DNA of 64,000 bases. Source: Bettongia penicillata ogilbyi (Eukaryota > Chordata > Mammalia > Diprotodontia > Potoroidae). Positions 1-12,256 of this stretch are shown here, piece by piece. The stretch covers positions 3,527,204-3,591,203 of the forward strand of contig JAJHZJ010000220.1 of NCBI GenBank assembly GCA_023548195.1, read 5' to 3'. Position 1 is the first letter of the stretch. Each line of letters begins with the position of its first letter. The position numbers and the translations under genes are program-made. Below the pieces are notes generated by a model. The model was not told the origin of the DNA, did not search any database, and saw only the letters and a list, made by a program, of their open reading frames with translations.

Positions 1-1558
1 CACAATACTTGAATTATTTCTTTCTGCTTGTAATTTCTGACTGCTTGTAATATTTTCTCCTTGACCTGGGAACTGTGGAATTTGGCTTTCATATTCCCAT
101 GAGTTTTCCTTTTGGAGTCTCTTTCAGAAGGTGGTGGGTGAATTCTTTCTATTTCTATTTTACTTCTGGTTCTGGAATATCAGGGAAGTTTTCCTTTATA
201 ACTTCTTAGAAGATGATGTCTAGGCTGCTTTTTGATCATGGTTTACAGGTAGATAAATAATTTTTTAAATTATCCCTACCAGTTCTATTTTCCAGGTTCA
301 CTTGTTTTTTCAATGAGATATTTGACATTGTCTTCTATTTTTTTTGTTCTTTTGTTTTTTTTTTATAATTTATTGGTTTCTCATGAAGTCATCTGCTTCC
401 AATTGCTCCATTCTAATTTTAAAAAAAAAAACTATTTTCTTCAGTAAGTTTTTGAACCTCCTTTTCCATTTACTAATTTTGCTTTTTGAAGCATTCTTCT
501 CCTCATTGGCTTTTTGGGATGTCTTTTACAATTTGAGTTTCTCTGTTTTTAAAGGTGTTACTTTCTTCAGAATTTTGGGTCTCCTTTAGTAAGTTGTTGA
601 CTTGCTTTTCATTATTTTCTTGCATCACTCTCATTTCTCCTCCCAATTTTTCCTCCATCTCTCTGATTTTTGCAGTCCTTTTTGAGTGCTTCCATGGCCT
701 GAGACCATTGCACACTTATTTTGGAGGCTTTGAATGCAGAATCCTTGATTTTTATGTCTTCCTCTGATAGTATGATTTGTGCTTTCTCATCTGAAAAGAT
801 GGAAGAAAATACCTGTTCCCCAAGAAAGTAACCTTATATAGTCATATTCTTCCTTTTTTTTGTAATTTTCCCAGCCAGTTACTTGACATTTGAGTCCTTT
901 TTCAAGTGGAGTGTATACTCTAGGGACCTATAAGTTCTGAATTCCTCCAAGGTGGCACAATGAAGGGAGAGGAGTTTACTCTTCTCCTGCCCTGTGTTCT
1001 GGTCTGGAAGCAACATCAAGCTTTCTGCCAAGGATTTATGAGTAGGAGTCACCCTCTAGAGCCTCTACCAGCTCCACCTTGCTAATGCTCATCTCCACCC
1101 CAGACCACCACTCAAGACCTCCAAAATGAATGCTGCTGCCACAAGTGGCTACTGCTTCCCTAGGACTGGGGCTAGGACTGGACCCCCTGCTCCCTTCTCA
1201 CGCAGGTGAAAGAGCTTTCTCACTGACCTTTCAAGCTGTCTTCAGAATTTCTGGGCTGAGAAATCTGCGAACCGCAGCTGCTGCTGTGATTCTGAGCCCT
1301 GAAGGTTGCTCTAGTCCTATCTGTGTTGTGCAGAGAGGCCGAGACTGGGTTGGTCTCTGCTCTGAGCTCACTGTGATAGACATTTCCTGTCAGCCTTCCA
1401 GGCTGTCTTGGGCTGGAAATCTCTTTTACTCTGTCATTTTGTGGCCTTCTGCTGCTCTTGAATTTATTTAGAGTAATTTTTACAGGTATTTTATGGGCTA
1501 TGGCAGCATTGTTAAAGCAGGTTTATCTTTCAACTCTGCCATCTTGACTCTGTCCCCA
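1..1558 (-). mobile_element. L1/HAL1-type element, 5' part (5'UTR and start of ORF1)
   Basis: Reading the minus strand from 1558 leftward gives the marsupial L1 5' terminus (gccatcttgac at 1538-1548 is the complement of the AAGATGG start motif), a GC-richer 5'UTR down to about 900, then ORF1 to the window edge. The stretch 503-715 translates to the ORF1 coiled coil (EMEEKLGGEMRVMQ, LLKETQNSEESNTFKNRETQ). Because the rest lies outside the window, it is unknown whether an ORF2 follows. ORF1 is broken in several places, so the copy is not functional. It abuts a second minus-strand L1 3' part on its right. Confidence 0.85.
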
Positions 1559-1619
1559 ATTGAAATAATTTTTAAATTAATGTATTTTTAGTTTCCATCA
1601 TTCACTTCTGTAATATTTT

Positions 1620-3550
1620 AAGTTTTAAAATTTCTGCCCCTTCTTATCCACCCCTATTCCCAAGAGAATGTTCAATCTGATATAGACTATACATATACAT
1701 TCATATTAAACTTACTTTCATATTAGTCATGTTGTGAGGAAGAATTAGAAACAATGAGAGGAAATAAGAAAGAATAAATGAAACCAAAAAAGCAAACAAA
1801 ATGTATGCTTCCATTTTCACTCTGACTCCATAATTCTTTTTCCTGGATGTGAATAGCATTTTCCCATCATGAGTCTTGTGGAGCTGCCTTTGATTTTTGC
1901 ATTTCTGAGAAAAGCTAAGTCTTTCAAAGTTAGTCATTACACAATGTGGCTGTTACTATGTACAATATACTCCTGCTTTTGCTCCCTTCACTTAGTATCA
2001 GTTTATGTGAGTCTACAGGTTTCTCTAAAATTTATCAGCTCATCATTTCTTGTAGTACAACAGCATTCCATTACATTCTTATACTGCAACTTTGCTAGTC
2101 ATTCCCCAATTGATCGACATCCCCTCAATTTCCAATATTTTAACCCCCAAAAAGTGTTATAAATGTTTTTGTCACTGGCTGTAAAATTTTCCCCAGCATG
2201 TTTTCAGCATCCCTTCTAATCTTGATTAACACTGACTGTCATGCAAAACACGTTTCAATTTAATATAGTCAAAAACCATCTATTTTGTTTTTCATAATGT
2301 TCTCTATCTTTTGTTTGTTTGATCATAAATTTCGCCTTTCTCCATAAATTTTCCTTGCTCTCCCAAGTTGCTTATTGGATCAGCTTTTATATTTCAGTTG
2401 TATCCACTTTCATTTTATCTTGGTATGTGATGTAATATGTTGGTCTATGCTTATTTTCTGCCTTAATGTTTTCCAGTTTTCCCAGGAGCTTTGCTAAATA
2501 AATAGTATCTTAACTTGTATTGCATTGAATAAGTATATTCATTTGGATAGAAATGACATTTTTATTTAATAAACTCAGGCTTCCCAAGAGGACCAATGTT
2601 TCTTCAAAGTATTTAGATATGACTTTATTTCTTGAAAAAGTGTTTTACAATTATGTTCATATAGATTCTGGGTTTGTTTTGGCAGATAGACTCCCAAATA
2701 TTTTAGATTGTCTCATGTAACTTTAAATGGAATTTATCTTTCTATATATTGTTATTGAGCTTTGTTAATAACATAAAATATGCCAATAATATATGTAGAT
2801 TTATTTTATATACTGTAACTTTGTTAAATTTGTTTATTATTGCAAATAAATTTTGGGTAGATTCTCTAGGATTCTTTAAGTATACCATCAATATTAGTTG
2901 CAAAGAATAATAGCTCTGTTTCTTCATTGCCTATTTAATTTCTTCAATTTCTTTTTATTCCCTGATTGCTAGAGCTAAAATATCTAGTAAAATATTGAAT
3001 AATAGTCCTGATAATGGGCATTCTTTTCATACTTCCAATTTTCCTAAGAAGTTTCCTAGCCTTTCACCATTATAGATAATGATTGTTGATGATTTTAGAC
3101 AGATATTGAGTATCATTTCAAGGAAAACATTTCTTCCTATATTTTCTAATTATTATTTTTTTAAATAGGAATGAATGTTGAACTTTGTCAAAAGCTTTTT
3201 CTGCATCTATGGAGATAATAAATGGTTTCAGTTGATTTTGTTATTGGTGTAGTCGATTAGACTGACAGTTTTCCTAATTTTGAACCAGCCTTGCATTCCT
3301 GATCTAAATCTTAGTTGTGCTATGCTTGTGATTAAATGCTGTAATCTTTTTGCTAATATTTTATTTAGCATTATTGCATCTATATTTATTAGGGAAATTA
3401 GCCAATGTCATCCTTTTTCAGCTTTTGGTTGTTCCTGGTTAACATATCAGCATCACATTTTTTGTGATAAGGGTCATTTGGTAGAACTCCTTTTCCACCT
3501 GCTTTCCCAAGTAGTTTATATAGTATTGGAACTAATTGTTCTTTGCCTTT
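1620..3550 (-). pseudogene. L1 ORF2 relic, RT domain to C-terminus
   Basis: The antisense text follows mammalian L1 ORF2 closely: the fingers/palm region around 3250-3400, the linker at 2580-3100, and the C-terminal region at 2000-2130 that gives the typical 'second strand start' block near the L1 3' end. ORF2 normally supplies endonuclease and reverse transcriptase for target-primed reverse transcription. No long open frame remains on the minus strand and the endonuclease part is absent, so it is non-functional. There is an additional deletion near 2150-2200 relative to the other copies in the window. Confidence 0.75.
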
Positions 3551-3986
3551 TCTTTTAGTACTTTTCTTCCTGCCCTTCAAGCCAATTTCTACCTTTTCTT
3601 TCCCTGTTCCCCTCCTACTGCCCATAGGGTAAGTAATCTTTCTATACCTGAGTGTGTTGTTCCCTTTTTGAGCCAAATATGAGGAGAATAAGAATGAAAT
3701 CATGCTCATCTCCTACCTTCTTTCCCTCTGCTCTAATAGGTTTTTATTTCTCTTCATGGGATGTAATTTACCCCTTTATGCCTCTTCTCCCAGAACAATT
3801 TGTTTCACAACTTAATTAGATTTTTTATCATCACACCAAAGTTGATTTACACCCAAACCCTCTGTCTGTGTATACTCCTTCCTAATGTTGTAATAAGTAT
3901 ATAGTTCTCAAGAGTTAATAGTATCATCATCCCTTACAGTGATGTAAACCATTTGGCCATTGAATAATAGGCTGTTGTTCTCCTGT

Positions 3987-4460
3987 TTAACTTTTTGTGC
4001 CTCTTGTGTCTTGTATCTGAATATCAAATTTTCTGTTGAGCTCTGATCTTTTCATCAGAATGGTTTGAAAGGCCTCTATTTCACTGAATTTACATCTACT
4101 CCCCTGAAAGATTATGTTCAATTTAGTTGGGCAGTTGATCCTTGGTTTTTTGTCTATCAGAATATCATATTCTAAGCCCTTGGATCTTTTAATGTAAAAG
4201 CTATAGTCCTGTCTAATCCCAACTGTGATTCCATGATGTTTAAATAGCTTCTTTCTGGCTGCATCCAGAATTTTCTCTTTGACCTGATGATTTTGGAATT
4301 TGATTAAAATATGTTTTGGCATTTTCCATTTGGAATCTCTTTTAGGAGTTGATGTTGATGATTCTTTCAATGACCGTTTTACTCCTTGGTTCCAGGACTG
4401 CAGGAAAGTTTTCCTTGATATTTTCTTGAAAGATGGGAGTCTGGTTCTTTGTTTAGTCAT
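3987..4460 (-). pseudogene. L1 ORF1 C-terminal half (RNA-binding protein relic)
   Basis: An uninterrupted 157-residue run covers the C-terminal domain of L1 ORF1p. Visible family signatures are PKHILIKFQNHQVKEKIL at about residues 50-67, the GITVGIRQDYS strand, and INCPTKLNIIFQGSRCKFSEIEAFQ, where intact copies read PRITYPAKLS. ORF1p is known as a trimeric nucleic-acid chaperone that coats L1 RNA; it normally needs an N-terminal coiled coil plus RRM and CTD. Here the coiled-coil part (about 4470-4960) is recognisable but broken by frameshifts, so this is a relic. The frame ends with RGTKS just before the purine-rich inter-ORF spacer. Confidence 0.75.
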
Positions 4461-5632
4461 GACTTTCAGATAGACCAGTAATTCTTAAATTATCTCTCTT
4501 GGATCTATTTTTTGGGTCAATTGTTTTTACCAATAAGGCACCTTATGTTTTCTTTTATTTTTTTGATCCTTTTGGTTTTGCTTGATGTATTTGTGATGTT
4601 TCATAGAGTCATTAACTTTCACTTACCTAATTCTAATTGATAAGGAATTGTTTTTCTTCAATTAGCTTTTGGATCTCATTTTCCATTTAGCCAATTATAC
4701 TTTTAAGGATTTTTTTCCATAGTCAATTTTTGTCCTTTTTTTCCAAGGTATTCACTCTCTCTTGCATACTTCTAATTTCTTTTCCTATGTTTTCTTCTAA
4801 CTCTCTTATCTGATTTTTAGAATTCTTGGGCTCTTCAAAGAAGGCTTTTTTGGCTTAAGAAATCTTCATATTCCCCTTTGAGATTTTTGGTGTGTGTGTA
4901 TTGACAATGCTATCCTCTTCTGAATTTGTGCTTTGATCATCCCTGTCCCCATAGTAAGAATTTGTTGTCATTGTCTGATTCTGCTTTATGCAAATGATAT
5001 TTCCTATTCCCTGGCTTTTAAATTTGAATTTTCCTGCTGTAAGACAGTAGGACTCTGATCCAAACTGCGTGTACTTGGGTCTAGGGATCTGGTTTTCTGT
5101 GCTGGAACATCAGGTGCTTGGCAGCTGGAGGCAGTAGGGGTCCGGCAGCTTGCTGATATGGGATAAGCAACAACAAAGCTCTTGGAATGTAAGGTACCTA
5201 CTTAACTGCTGTCCTGAATCTCCAGAAAGTTTGGCTGCTGCAGTGTGCCTTACTGGAGTTGTGCTGAAGTACAGTGAGGTTAGGTTACTGGAGATCATCA
5301 GTTGCCTCCCCTGAGTCAAGACACTCTGGGAGTCCTGGAATTGGTGCTTGTCTGTTCCACCACCCTGGGGCTCAGGATCTTCCAATGGTTTGTCGAAGTG
5401 TGGCTTGCCACTGACTTTCCAGGACACTTCTGTCCTGTACTACTCCTTTCCTCCAGAGCAAGGGGGACCTTTCCTTTTAATCCTCCCAGCTTCCTGAATT
5501 AAAAGACTGCTGCACCCCATTTTTCTGCTGATTCAGCTATTCCTGGTTTTTTTCTGGGGTGACATTTTCTGAGTTTTCAATGGTTAATAAAAGAGAGTGA
5601 CAATGACTTATTTCTTACTCCATCATTTTGAT

Positions 5633-6034
5633 TAATAGAAGTGTCTATAATTGCAGGTAATTCAGAAAACTTAAGGAAAACAAATATATACAATGCTTCA
5701 TCCACTTCAGATTCCTCAGTACTGACCCTATATCTTCACTGGTTGCTTGACTTAAATCACACAAGTTAGTTGTGACTAACATCATCTGACTCATGAGAAA
5801 TGTGCCTATTCTAACATGCATGTAGTTAATACTTGAAGAGGTTTTGATTTGGACTTCTATTAATATTCAAATTCTTTTTTTTTATATTATCTCTCATTTG
5901 TCCCTCCCTCATTAACCTTGTGGGGGAAATCGTGGATTACTAATATCCTATCATGATTTCTTCTTCCTCATTTCTCCCCACGGAATTGCAATGTTAGATT
6001 TAGGAATAGATAGGGATCTTTTTATTTTTATTAC
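5633..6034. other. gene-free AT-rich interval
   Basis: No coding pattern, repeat family or simple repeat was recognised here. Confidence 0.5.
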
Positions 6035-6225
6035 TCTCTAGTATGGTACAGTGAAAGGAACTCCTAATTTGGAATCAGTGAACCTGGATTCAGATCTCTG
6101 ATCTGTTTCTTACTACCTGTGTAACTTAATGCAAGTTTCTTAACCTGTGTGAGTCTCGATCTGAAATTACCTACAAAATTTAAGGTCTCTTTTAGCTCTA
6201 TGTCTATAATAAGCTTCTCCAATTT
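6035..6225 (+). mobile_element. MIR/CORE-type SINE, old
   Basis: The order of segments matches mammalian CORE-SINEs: a tRNA-like head (cctggattcagatctctg near 6084), a 'tgtgtaactta...aagtttcttaacc' core at about 6117-6147, and a tail resembling 'aggtctcttttagctctatg' at 6183-6202. It is strongly diverged, so it is ancient. The same subfamily recurs at 49565-49762. Confidence 0.6.
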
Positions 6226-8115
6226 CAATGGGAAGTGGAAGTTGCACATTCTTATCAAAATTCTCCAATCCAAGCCACATTACTAAAAGATAAATTATTT
6301 CAGCTATTAGTACAGAAAACTGGACCTCCACAGTATCAGCATAGGAACTCTAAGTATTTAAGACTGTTTAGACAGGTGCCTAGAGGAAAGGAAGCTTAGA
6401 GAAGAAGATACATGGGGAATGGAAGAGAAGTAACATTTTCAAGTTTATACATTTTAAGAAGTTATGTTGGCTGCAATATTTTGCTAGTTGATAAATATTA
6501 CTGACAGGTTGATAAAATCCCATGGAGCAGCAGGTGTAGAACTGTTATTAAGAGGATGCTGAGTCTACAAGAGAAAGGGGAAATTAGTCAGCTATCCAAA
6601 TGCTTCCAAATGCCCAGATGCTTGTCATCACAGTTACAAGACCTATAAGTGATTTATTATATTTTTAAACTCTTAAGCCAGATGTTCTAGTGTCCTGTGG
6701 GTCCAGGGTGAGATTTGTGTTTTAAAGCTGAGGAAGTTAAAACAAACAGTTTAGAAAATATATTCGCTTTTGTATTGTGAATACTTTGGGAAACAGGTTT
6801 TCTCTTGTGTACTCTTGGGAAAAGCTAAATGCTTGTTGATGTAGAAAAAGAATTTATAGAGGAAAATAAAGTTTAAATACTCCATCTTCATAATACTGGC
6901 TAACGAAATATATCTGAACATAAGTTCGAAGAATTCAGTACAAAATTTTGCGTATACATCAATAAAAGTGAAGTCATAATAGAAAATATTCTGAGAATTA
7001 TGAATAATGAAGTTTTGTAAATAAATTTAAGTATAGGTGTGGTTTAATTTATCCATTCATTTGAGATTTAGAGAGTAAAACAAGTACTTAAAGATTATTT
7101 GAAATGGAATTCTAGAGTACATCTGGGTGAGGAACCATGCCTAAGCAATATCTCTTTTAAACATCACCCAGTAAGAATTCTTCCACATAGAATAAAAGAA
7201 CAATAATAAGATAGAGGGGGAGAGAAGAGAATAAAATAAATTTTAAGGCAAAATTATCAGGAAAAATTCAGAAAGAGTGAAGAAATGAGTAAACAAACAA
7301 GAACAAAAAGATCCTGATTGATTCTATGGAGAACAAAGAAGAGAAGAGAAATATACAGAATGATAGTATAATAACAATGCCTAAGAACTCAGCAATGAGA
7401 ATGTAAGGATCTTACAAAAATTCAAGTATTCCAAAATATCAATTTCAAAATATACTCATATTCAGTTTGATTATTTACTTTTGTTTGCTCATCCTGTTTA
7501 ATGCCTAAAATTCCATCTATTCCATCTATATGTTAAAATTTGGCATTATTTGTACTTTGTTTAGATTTCATTGATATCGTCTACATTTCTTTCTCAAATA
7601 TTTTTTAAAATTTTATTCTAGCCATTCCTTACATTGTTATCCTTCCCTTGTAAATACATCCTGTTTTACTCATTTTTGTATATCACACTTATCTTGTAAA
7701 GAGGAATCATTCAAATATTATTTTTAGGTAGTGAGAGAAGTTTGCACTTTGTGTTTCATAAATGGAGGGAAATTTGGAGGAAGAAATCCCCTCAACCAAT
7801 GAAATTCTGCAAGTAACATATGAGTGTGTGACAAAACCTATGCATTTTAAATTTGAGGCAAGCCCTCTGCCTTTTATATCATATTGACCACCAGTCAAAG
7901 GATAAGTATTAAATATGACAAAATCAAGTCAATTAAATATATTGAAATTTAGAAAGACTATTATCAATTAATAATTAGAATTAGAATTACTTTCTAGAGT
8001 GATTTCAGATTTAAGTGCTATCCTATGTAACTATTCCACCTTCTCTACCCAACATAAACATATAAATCAAACATCTTAAGCCAATATAGTTTCAGTGGAT
8101 CAAGTCTCTACTTAC

Positions 8116-8148
8116 CTTATTTGCAACTACTTTTGATAGTTTCCTGAT
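8116..8148 (-). other. exon-like 33-nt segment (speculative)
   Basis: On the minus strand this segment is preceded by a pyrimidine-rich tract ending cctatttcag and followed by gtaagtag, a near-consensus donor. Its 33 nt read IRKLSKVVANK. The frame stays open upstream through 8358, so a longer exon is also possible. There is no recognised homology. The reading phase fits the segment at 15237-15415 but not the one at 14215-14305, so a single transcript through all three is not supported. Confidence 0.15.
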
Positions 8149-9847
8149 CTGAAATAGGAATGAATCTAAAAATAGATTGGCCTGTGCTTTTCTGATAACT
8201 GATATAACAAATTTCTCACTTCCTCTGAAAATCACCCAATATTTACTTCCAAAATTTAAGTTAATAAGGTATTTAAATAAAATAGAATGCACCTCATCAA
8301 CTGTGACAGGACATGGAGTGTATCTGCTCTCTGAACCCATGGATAAAAGTGCTAACATTTTACACAGGAAAGAATTATAAACTAGAAAATATTTTAGATA
8401 TCAACTTCTTTGAAAAGGGAAGAAAATAACAATGGTCTACCGCCTGTAACTGTAGTTAAAAGTATGAACTTCTCTTCAAAAGCAACCACAGTAAAACATA
8501 TGATACTCTTGAACTTTGAGATATAGTCCAAGTCTTGCATAATATTGATAAAGGTAGAAATCCATGTAATTGATATATAGTTTGTGATATACTGAACTTT
8601 GACATTTCATCTGGGACATGGTAATTAAAAATTTGTTCATCTCAGCAAATATTTCCAACATTGCAGTCTGCATATTATTATTTTATTCAGCCCATATACA
8701 GCAACTATTACTCACTCTTCTTACATATTTTTTTTATCTTTCAATAGTGATCTTTCTGTAAAAGCATACCATTTAGTGATATTATAGTATTTTCCAATGA
8801 TACAATGGATAAATTAAACACTGTATAATTTATTATATCTTTATGTATGGCAATCTGAAAAGATAGGGATTTAATTCCAGAACATAAAATCATTTAAAGT
8901 CATTCATGTGATAATACAAATAAGAGATAACTTAGACAAGGAATTGTAGGATAAATAACTGATAAGTCTAATACACAAGATAGGATACCAATTGATATCT
9001 AAAACAAAGAGTCTGTCTCCATTGCATAAGTGGTTAAAGGAAATGAATAAACTATTCTAAAAAGAAGAAATTCAAGTGATTATCAGTCATATAAAATAAT
9101 GTTCCAAGCAACGATTAAGAGAATTGTGAATGAAAACAATTATAAAGTTCTTTCTTCACACTTATCAAAATAAAAAAGATGGTTTTTAGAAAAATGAGTA
9201 TTAAAGTACTACACTACTCTAGTGCACTATTTATGAAGCTATAAATTTTTCCATCTTTTCTGGAAAGAAATTTGAAATTATATGAAATAGTTGGAAAATT
9301 ATTCATACTCTTTGACTAAGTGAATTGTTAACTGGTCATATAACCTAAAGAATTCAAAAGCAGAAAATTTCTCTTTGTGTGTCTTTCTGTATTTTTGTCT
9401 ATCCCTCTGTGCCTGTCTTTCTCTGTGTCTCATTTGCAATAACAAGTATTTGGAAATAGGTGACTAAAACCTGAGATTTGGAGAAGATCTAGACTAAAAG
9501 TTGTATGTAAATATAGTGTAATAATTATACCATATAAAATAGGAATATGAAAAATTCAGAAAAACTGAAGTTTTGGTATGATGTGTTGAAGATGCAAGAA
9601 AGCAGGAACAAGAGAGCAATATACGCAAGGACTACAACATTGCAAACAACAAAACTAAAAGGCAAACTGCTATGAATTTGAATGAACAATATCACTATTA
9701 GAGAACTTATTCGAAAATGCACCATTTTCCTTTAGGAAGAGAAATTATTACTATAAATGTACAAAGTGACACTTAGAAACAGTTATTGTGTTGGTTGGAT
9801 TTTCTTAAAATGTGTTTTTCTTTGTTAAAGATAATTTACATGTATGG

Positions 9848-9921
9848 AGGTATGTGTCTCTGTGTGTGCGTGTGTGTGCATGTGTGTGCATGTGTGTGTG
9901 TGCGTGCGTGTGTGTGTGTGT
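9848..9921. repeat. (TG)n microsatellite, imperfect
   Basis: This is a tgtgtgcg/tgtgtgca-type dinucleotide run with occasional G/C interruptions. Open frames through it on the minus strand (poly-TH) are simple-repeat artefacts. Confidence 0.9.
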
Positions 9922-10363
9922 TCATTGAGGAAACAGTTAAAGGGAAATGGCTGGGGACAAAATGAAATGCAAATAAATGCAATAAAACTTTAAAGAAAAT
10001 AATAAATATAAGAAAAGAAGCCAAATATTTGTGGATGGAAGTATGGCCTCTGAAAAAGATAAAATTTTCCATTTTTGTCCTAGTAAAGCATATTGAAAGT
10101 TTTTGGCAAAGCAATTGTAATTGGTAAAAAGAATGAATATTACTGATTGTAAGATAACTTGATCTCACATTAATATTAACTTTTTATCTACAATATAATC
10201 TACATATATCAGCTAAATGATAATTGGAAACTAGTACTTAGCAAAAATTCCTACTCATTAGACCAAAAACTTGCATATATGAAAATTGAAAATCTAAGAC
10301 AAATTATATCAGAGACACTGATTAATATGACAAGTACTCCAGAAGAAGAAAAACTGTATGTGT

Positions 10364-10495
10364 AGCAGGCAGCAACATAGCAGAATGGATGGAGTGCCAA
10401 CATTGGAGTCAGAAGGACCTGAGTTTAAATTCAGCTTCATACACTTGTTAGCTCTACGACCCTGAGTAAAGCACTTCACCCCCCTTGCCTGCTAA
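10364..10495 (+). mobile_element. tRNA-derived marsupial SINE
   Basis: It starts with a ggcagcaacatagcag head, followed by a 'ggagtcagaaggacctgagttt' B-box-like segment and a 'gaccctgagtaaagcacttca' segment. This is the layout of marsupial tRNA-headed SINEs. It is moderately diverged and has no clear poly(A) tail. Confidence 0.7.
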
Positions 10496-10599
10496 AAGTG
10501 TATATGTAGCACCTGATATGACTATAATAAAGGTGTGCCAGTATAGTGAAATGAATTAGTTTCACTTTCAATATAATGAACAAATAATCATTTTTGCCC

Positions 10600-10790
10600 T
10601 TGGAAACTTCATTAATAAGGATCAGAAATAGATTTTGAACATATGATTTCCAAAGTCCAAGTCCAGCACCCTGTATCATTCTGCTTCTGGCATATAACAA
10701 TGATTGATACTCATAAAATTTCTAGATAAAATGAGATGATGTATCTAAAGTGTTTCAAAAATCTTAGATTAATATAAAAATGTCATTTAA
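10600..10790 (-). mobile_element. tRNA/MIR-type SINE, minus strand, old
   Basis: The stretch gattttgaacatatgatttc...ccaagtccagcaccctgtatc (10631-10679) is the reverse complement of the SINE head region found elsewhere in the window. 10715-10785 resembles a CORE-SINE tail. The boundaries are uncertain. Confidence 0.45.
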
Positions 10791-10794
10791 AGTT

Positions 10795-11194
10795 CATGTT
10801 AAAAGTGGGCAATTTTTATTTTTTTCTTTCAGAAAGTTCATTTATTTCCTTGTCTATTTAAAATTCCATCTGGCCTCATGGTTAGTAACAATGGCAATGT
10901 TATTCCATAGGTCTATTATATAATACATGGCATTCCATTATGCTTATGGTCCTCATAGTAGTCCTCAGTTGACTCTCTCAACGTATACGGGCAATGGTAA
11001 CTTGAATCCTTAAGGGGTGAAGAGTATCTCTTTCCTTAAGTTTCCAGAAGTAATGCAGAATGGCTATGTATTCTAACTCCACTGTTCACAAAATCCCATC
11101 TTGGTATCTCCCCTGCTTGTAATATTGATCAAATATTAAAGTTGATTTCATTATAAGGAAAGGGTATTTACTGAGAAAATTGTTGCTGGGTTTT
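10795..11194. other. gene-free interval left of the HAL1-like insertion
   Basis: No family was recognised. Its right edge (poly-T then ccttacttttc) forms the left target-site duplication of the element at 11211-13987. Confidence 0.45.
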
Positions 11195-12051
11195 TTTTTC
11201 CTTACTTTTCTTTGCTTTTTTTTTCATCATTTATTCATTCATTCATTCATTTATTTAACTTTTTACATTCATTTTCACAAAATTTTGGGTTCCAAATTTT
11301 CTCCCCATTTATCCCCTCCCCCCACCATAATACACCGAGCATTCTAATTTTCCCTATCAACAATCTGCCCTCTCTTTTATCATCCCTCCCTTCTCTTGTC
11401 CCCATCCTCTCTTCTGTAGGGCCAGATGACTTTCTATTCCCCATTACCTGATTTTTTTATTTCCTAGTAGCAAGAACAATACTCAACAGTTATTCCTAAA
11501 ACTTTGAGTTCCAAATTCTCCCTATCTCTCTCTCTCCACACATTCCCTTTGGGAAGGCAGGCAATTCAATATAGGCCTTATCTGTGTAGTTTTGCAAATG
11601 ACTTCGATAATAGTCGTTTTGTGTAAGACTAACTATTTCCCTCCATCCAATCCTGCTTCCCATTGTTTCTATTCTGTTTTTTGATCCTGTCCCTCCACAA
11701 GTGCTGACTTCAAATTGCTCCCTCCTCCTTTCCATCATCCCCCCCTTGCTTATCTCCTTCTCCCCCACTTTCCTGTATTGTAAGATAGGTTTCATACCAA
11801 AATGAGTGTGCATTTTATTCCTTCCTTTAGTCGAATGAGATGAGGGTAAATTTCTTGTTTTGTTTTTTTTCTCATCTCTCCTCTTTTTCTCTCCACTAAA
11901 AAGTCTCCTGCTTGCCTCTTGAATGATATATAATATACCCCATTCCATTTCACCCTCTCCCCTCCCACTACATTTCTCTCTCACCATTTACCTTAATTTC
12001 TTTTAAGATATGGTCCCATTCTATTCAATTCACTCTGTGCTCTCTGTCTCT

Positions 12052-12120
12052 GTATGTGCATGCATGTGTGTATGTGTGTGTGTGTGCATGTGTGTATATG
12101 TGTGTGTATGTGTGTGTGTA
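12052..12120. repeat. (TG)n microsatellite inside the HAL1-like 3' region
   Basis: An imperfect TG/TGTA run follows ORF1 directly. The same position carries a CA/TG tract in the elements ending near 17588, 26255 and 56710, so it belongs to the element. Confidence 0.85.
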
Positions 12121-12256
12121 TAATCCCACCAACTACCCAGCTACTGAAAAATTTTAAGAGTTACAAATATTGTCGTTTCATGTAGGAATGTAAACAGTTC
12201 ACTTTTGGTAAGTCCCTTATGACTTCTCTTTGCTGTTTACTTTTTCATGTTTCTTC

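Larger units (their letters stand above)
1570..5632 (-). mobile_element. L1, minus strand, with ORF2 partly deleted
   Basis: In minus orientation the order is 5'UTR (5632 to about 4960), ORF1 (about 4960-3987), purine-rich inter-ORF spacer (about 3986-3555), then ORF2 from within the reverse transcriptase domain to its C-terminus and 3'UTR (about 3550-1570). The residues ILYKLLGKAGGKGVLPND at about 3430-3550 match the L1 segment just upstream of the YRPISL RT motif. The spacer is joined directly to this RT segment, so the endonuclease and early linker of ORF2 are missing. The 5' end shows the degenerate start motif ccatcattttg (5620-5630). No TSD could be defined because the left edge abuts another L1. 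Confidence 0.8.
6226..10363. other. long AT-rich unique interval
   Basis: Apart from the (TG)n tract at 9848-9921 and one exon-like site on the minus strand at 8116-8148, nothing was recognised. Translated frames are short and have no family signature. It may be intergenic or intronic. Confidence 0.5.
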
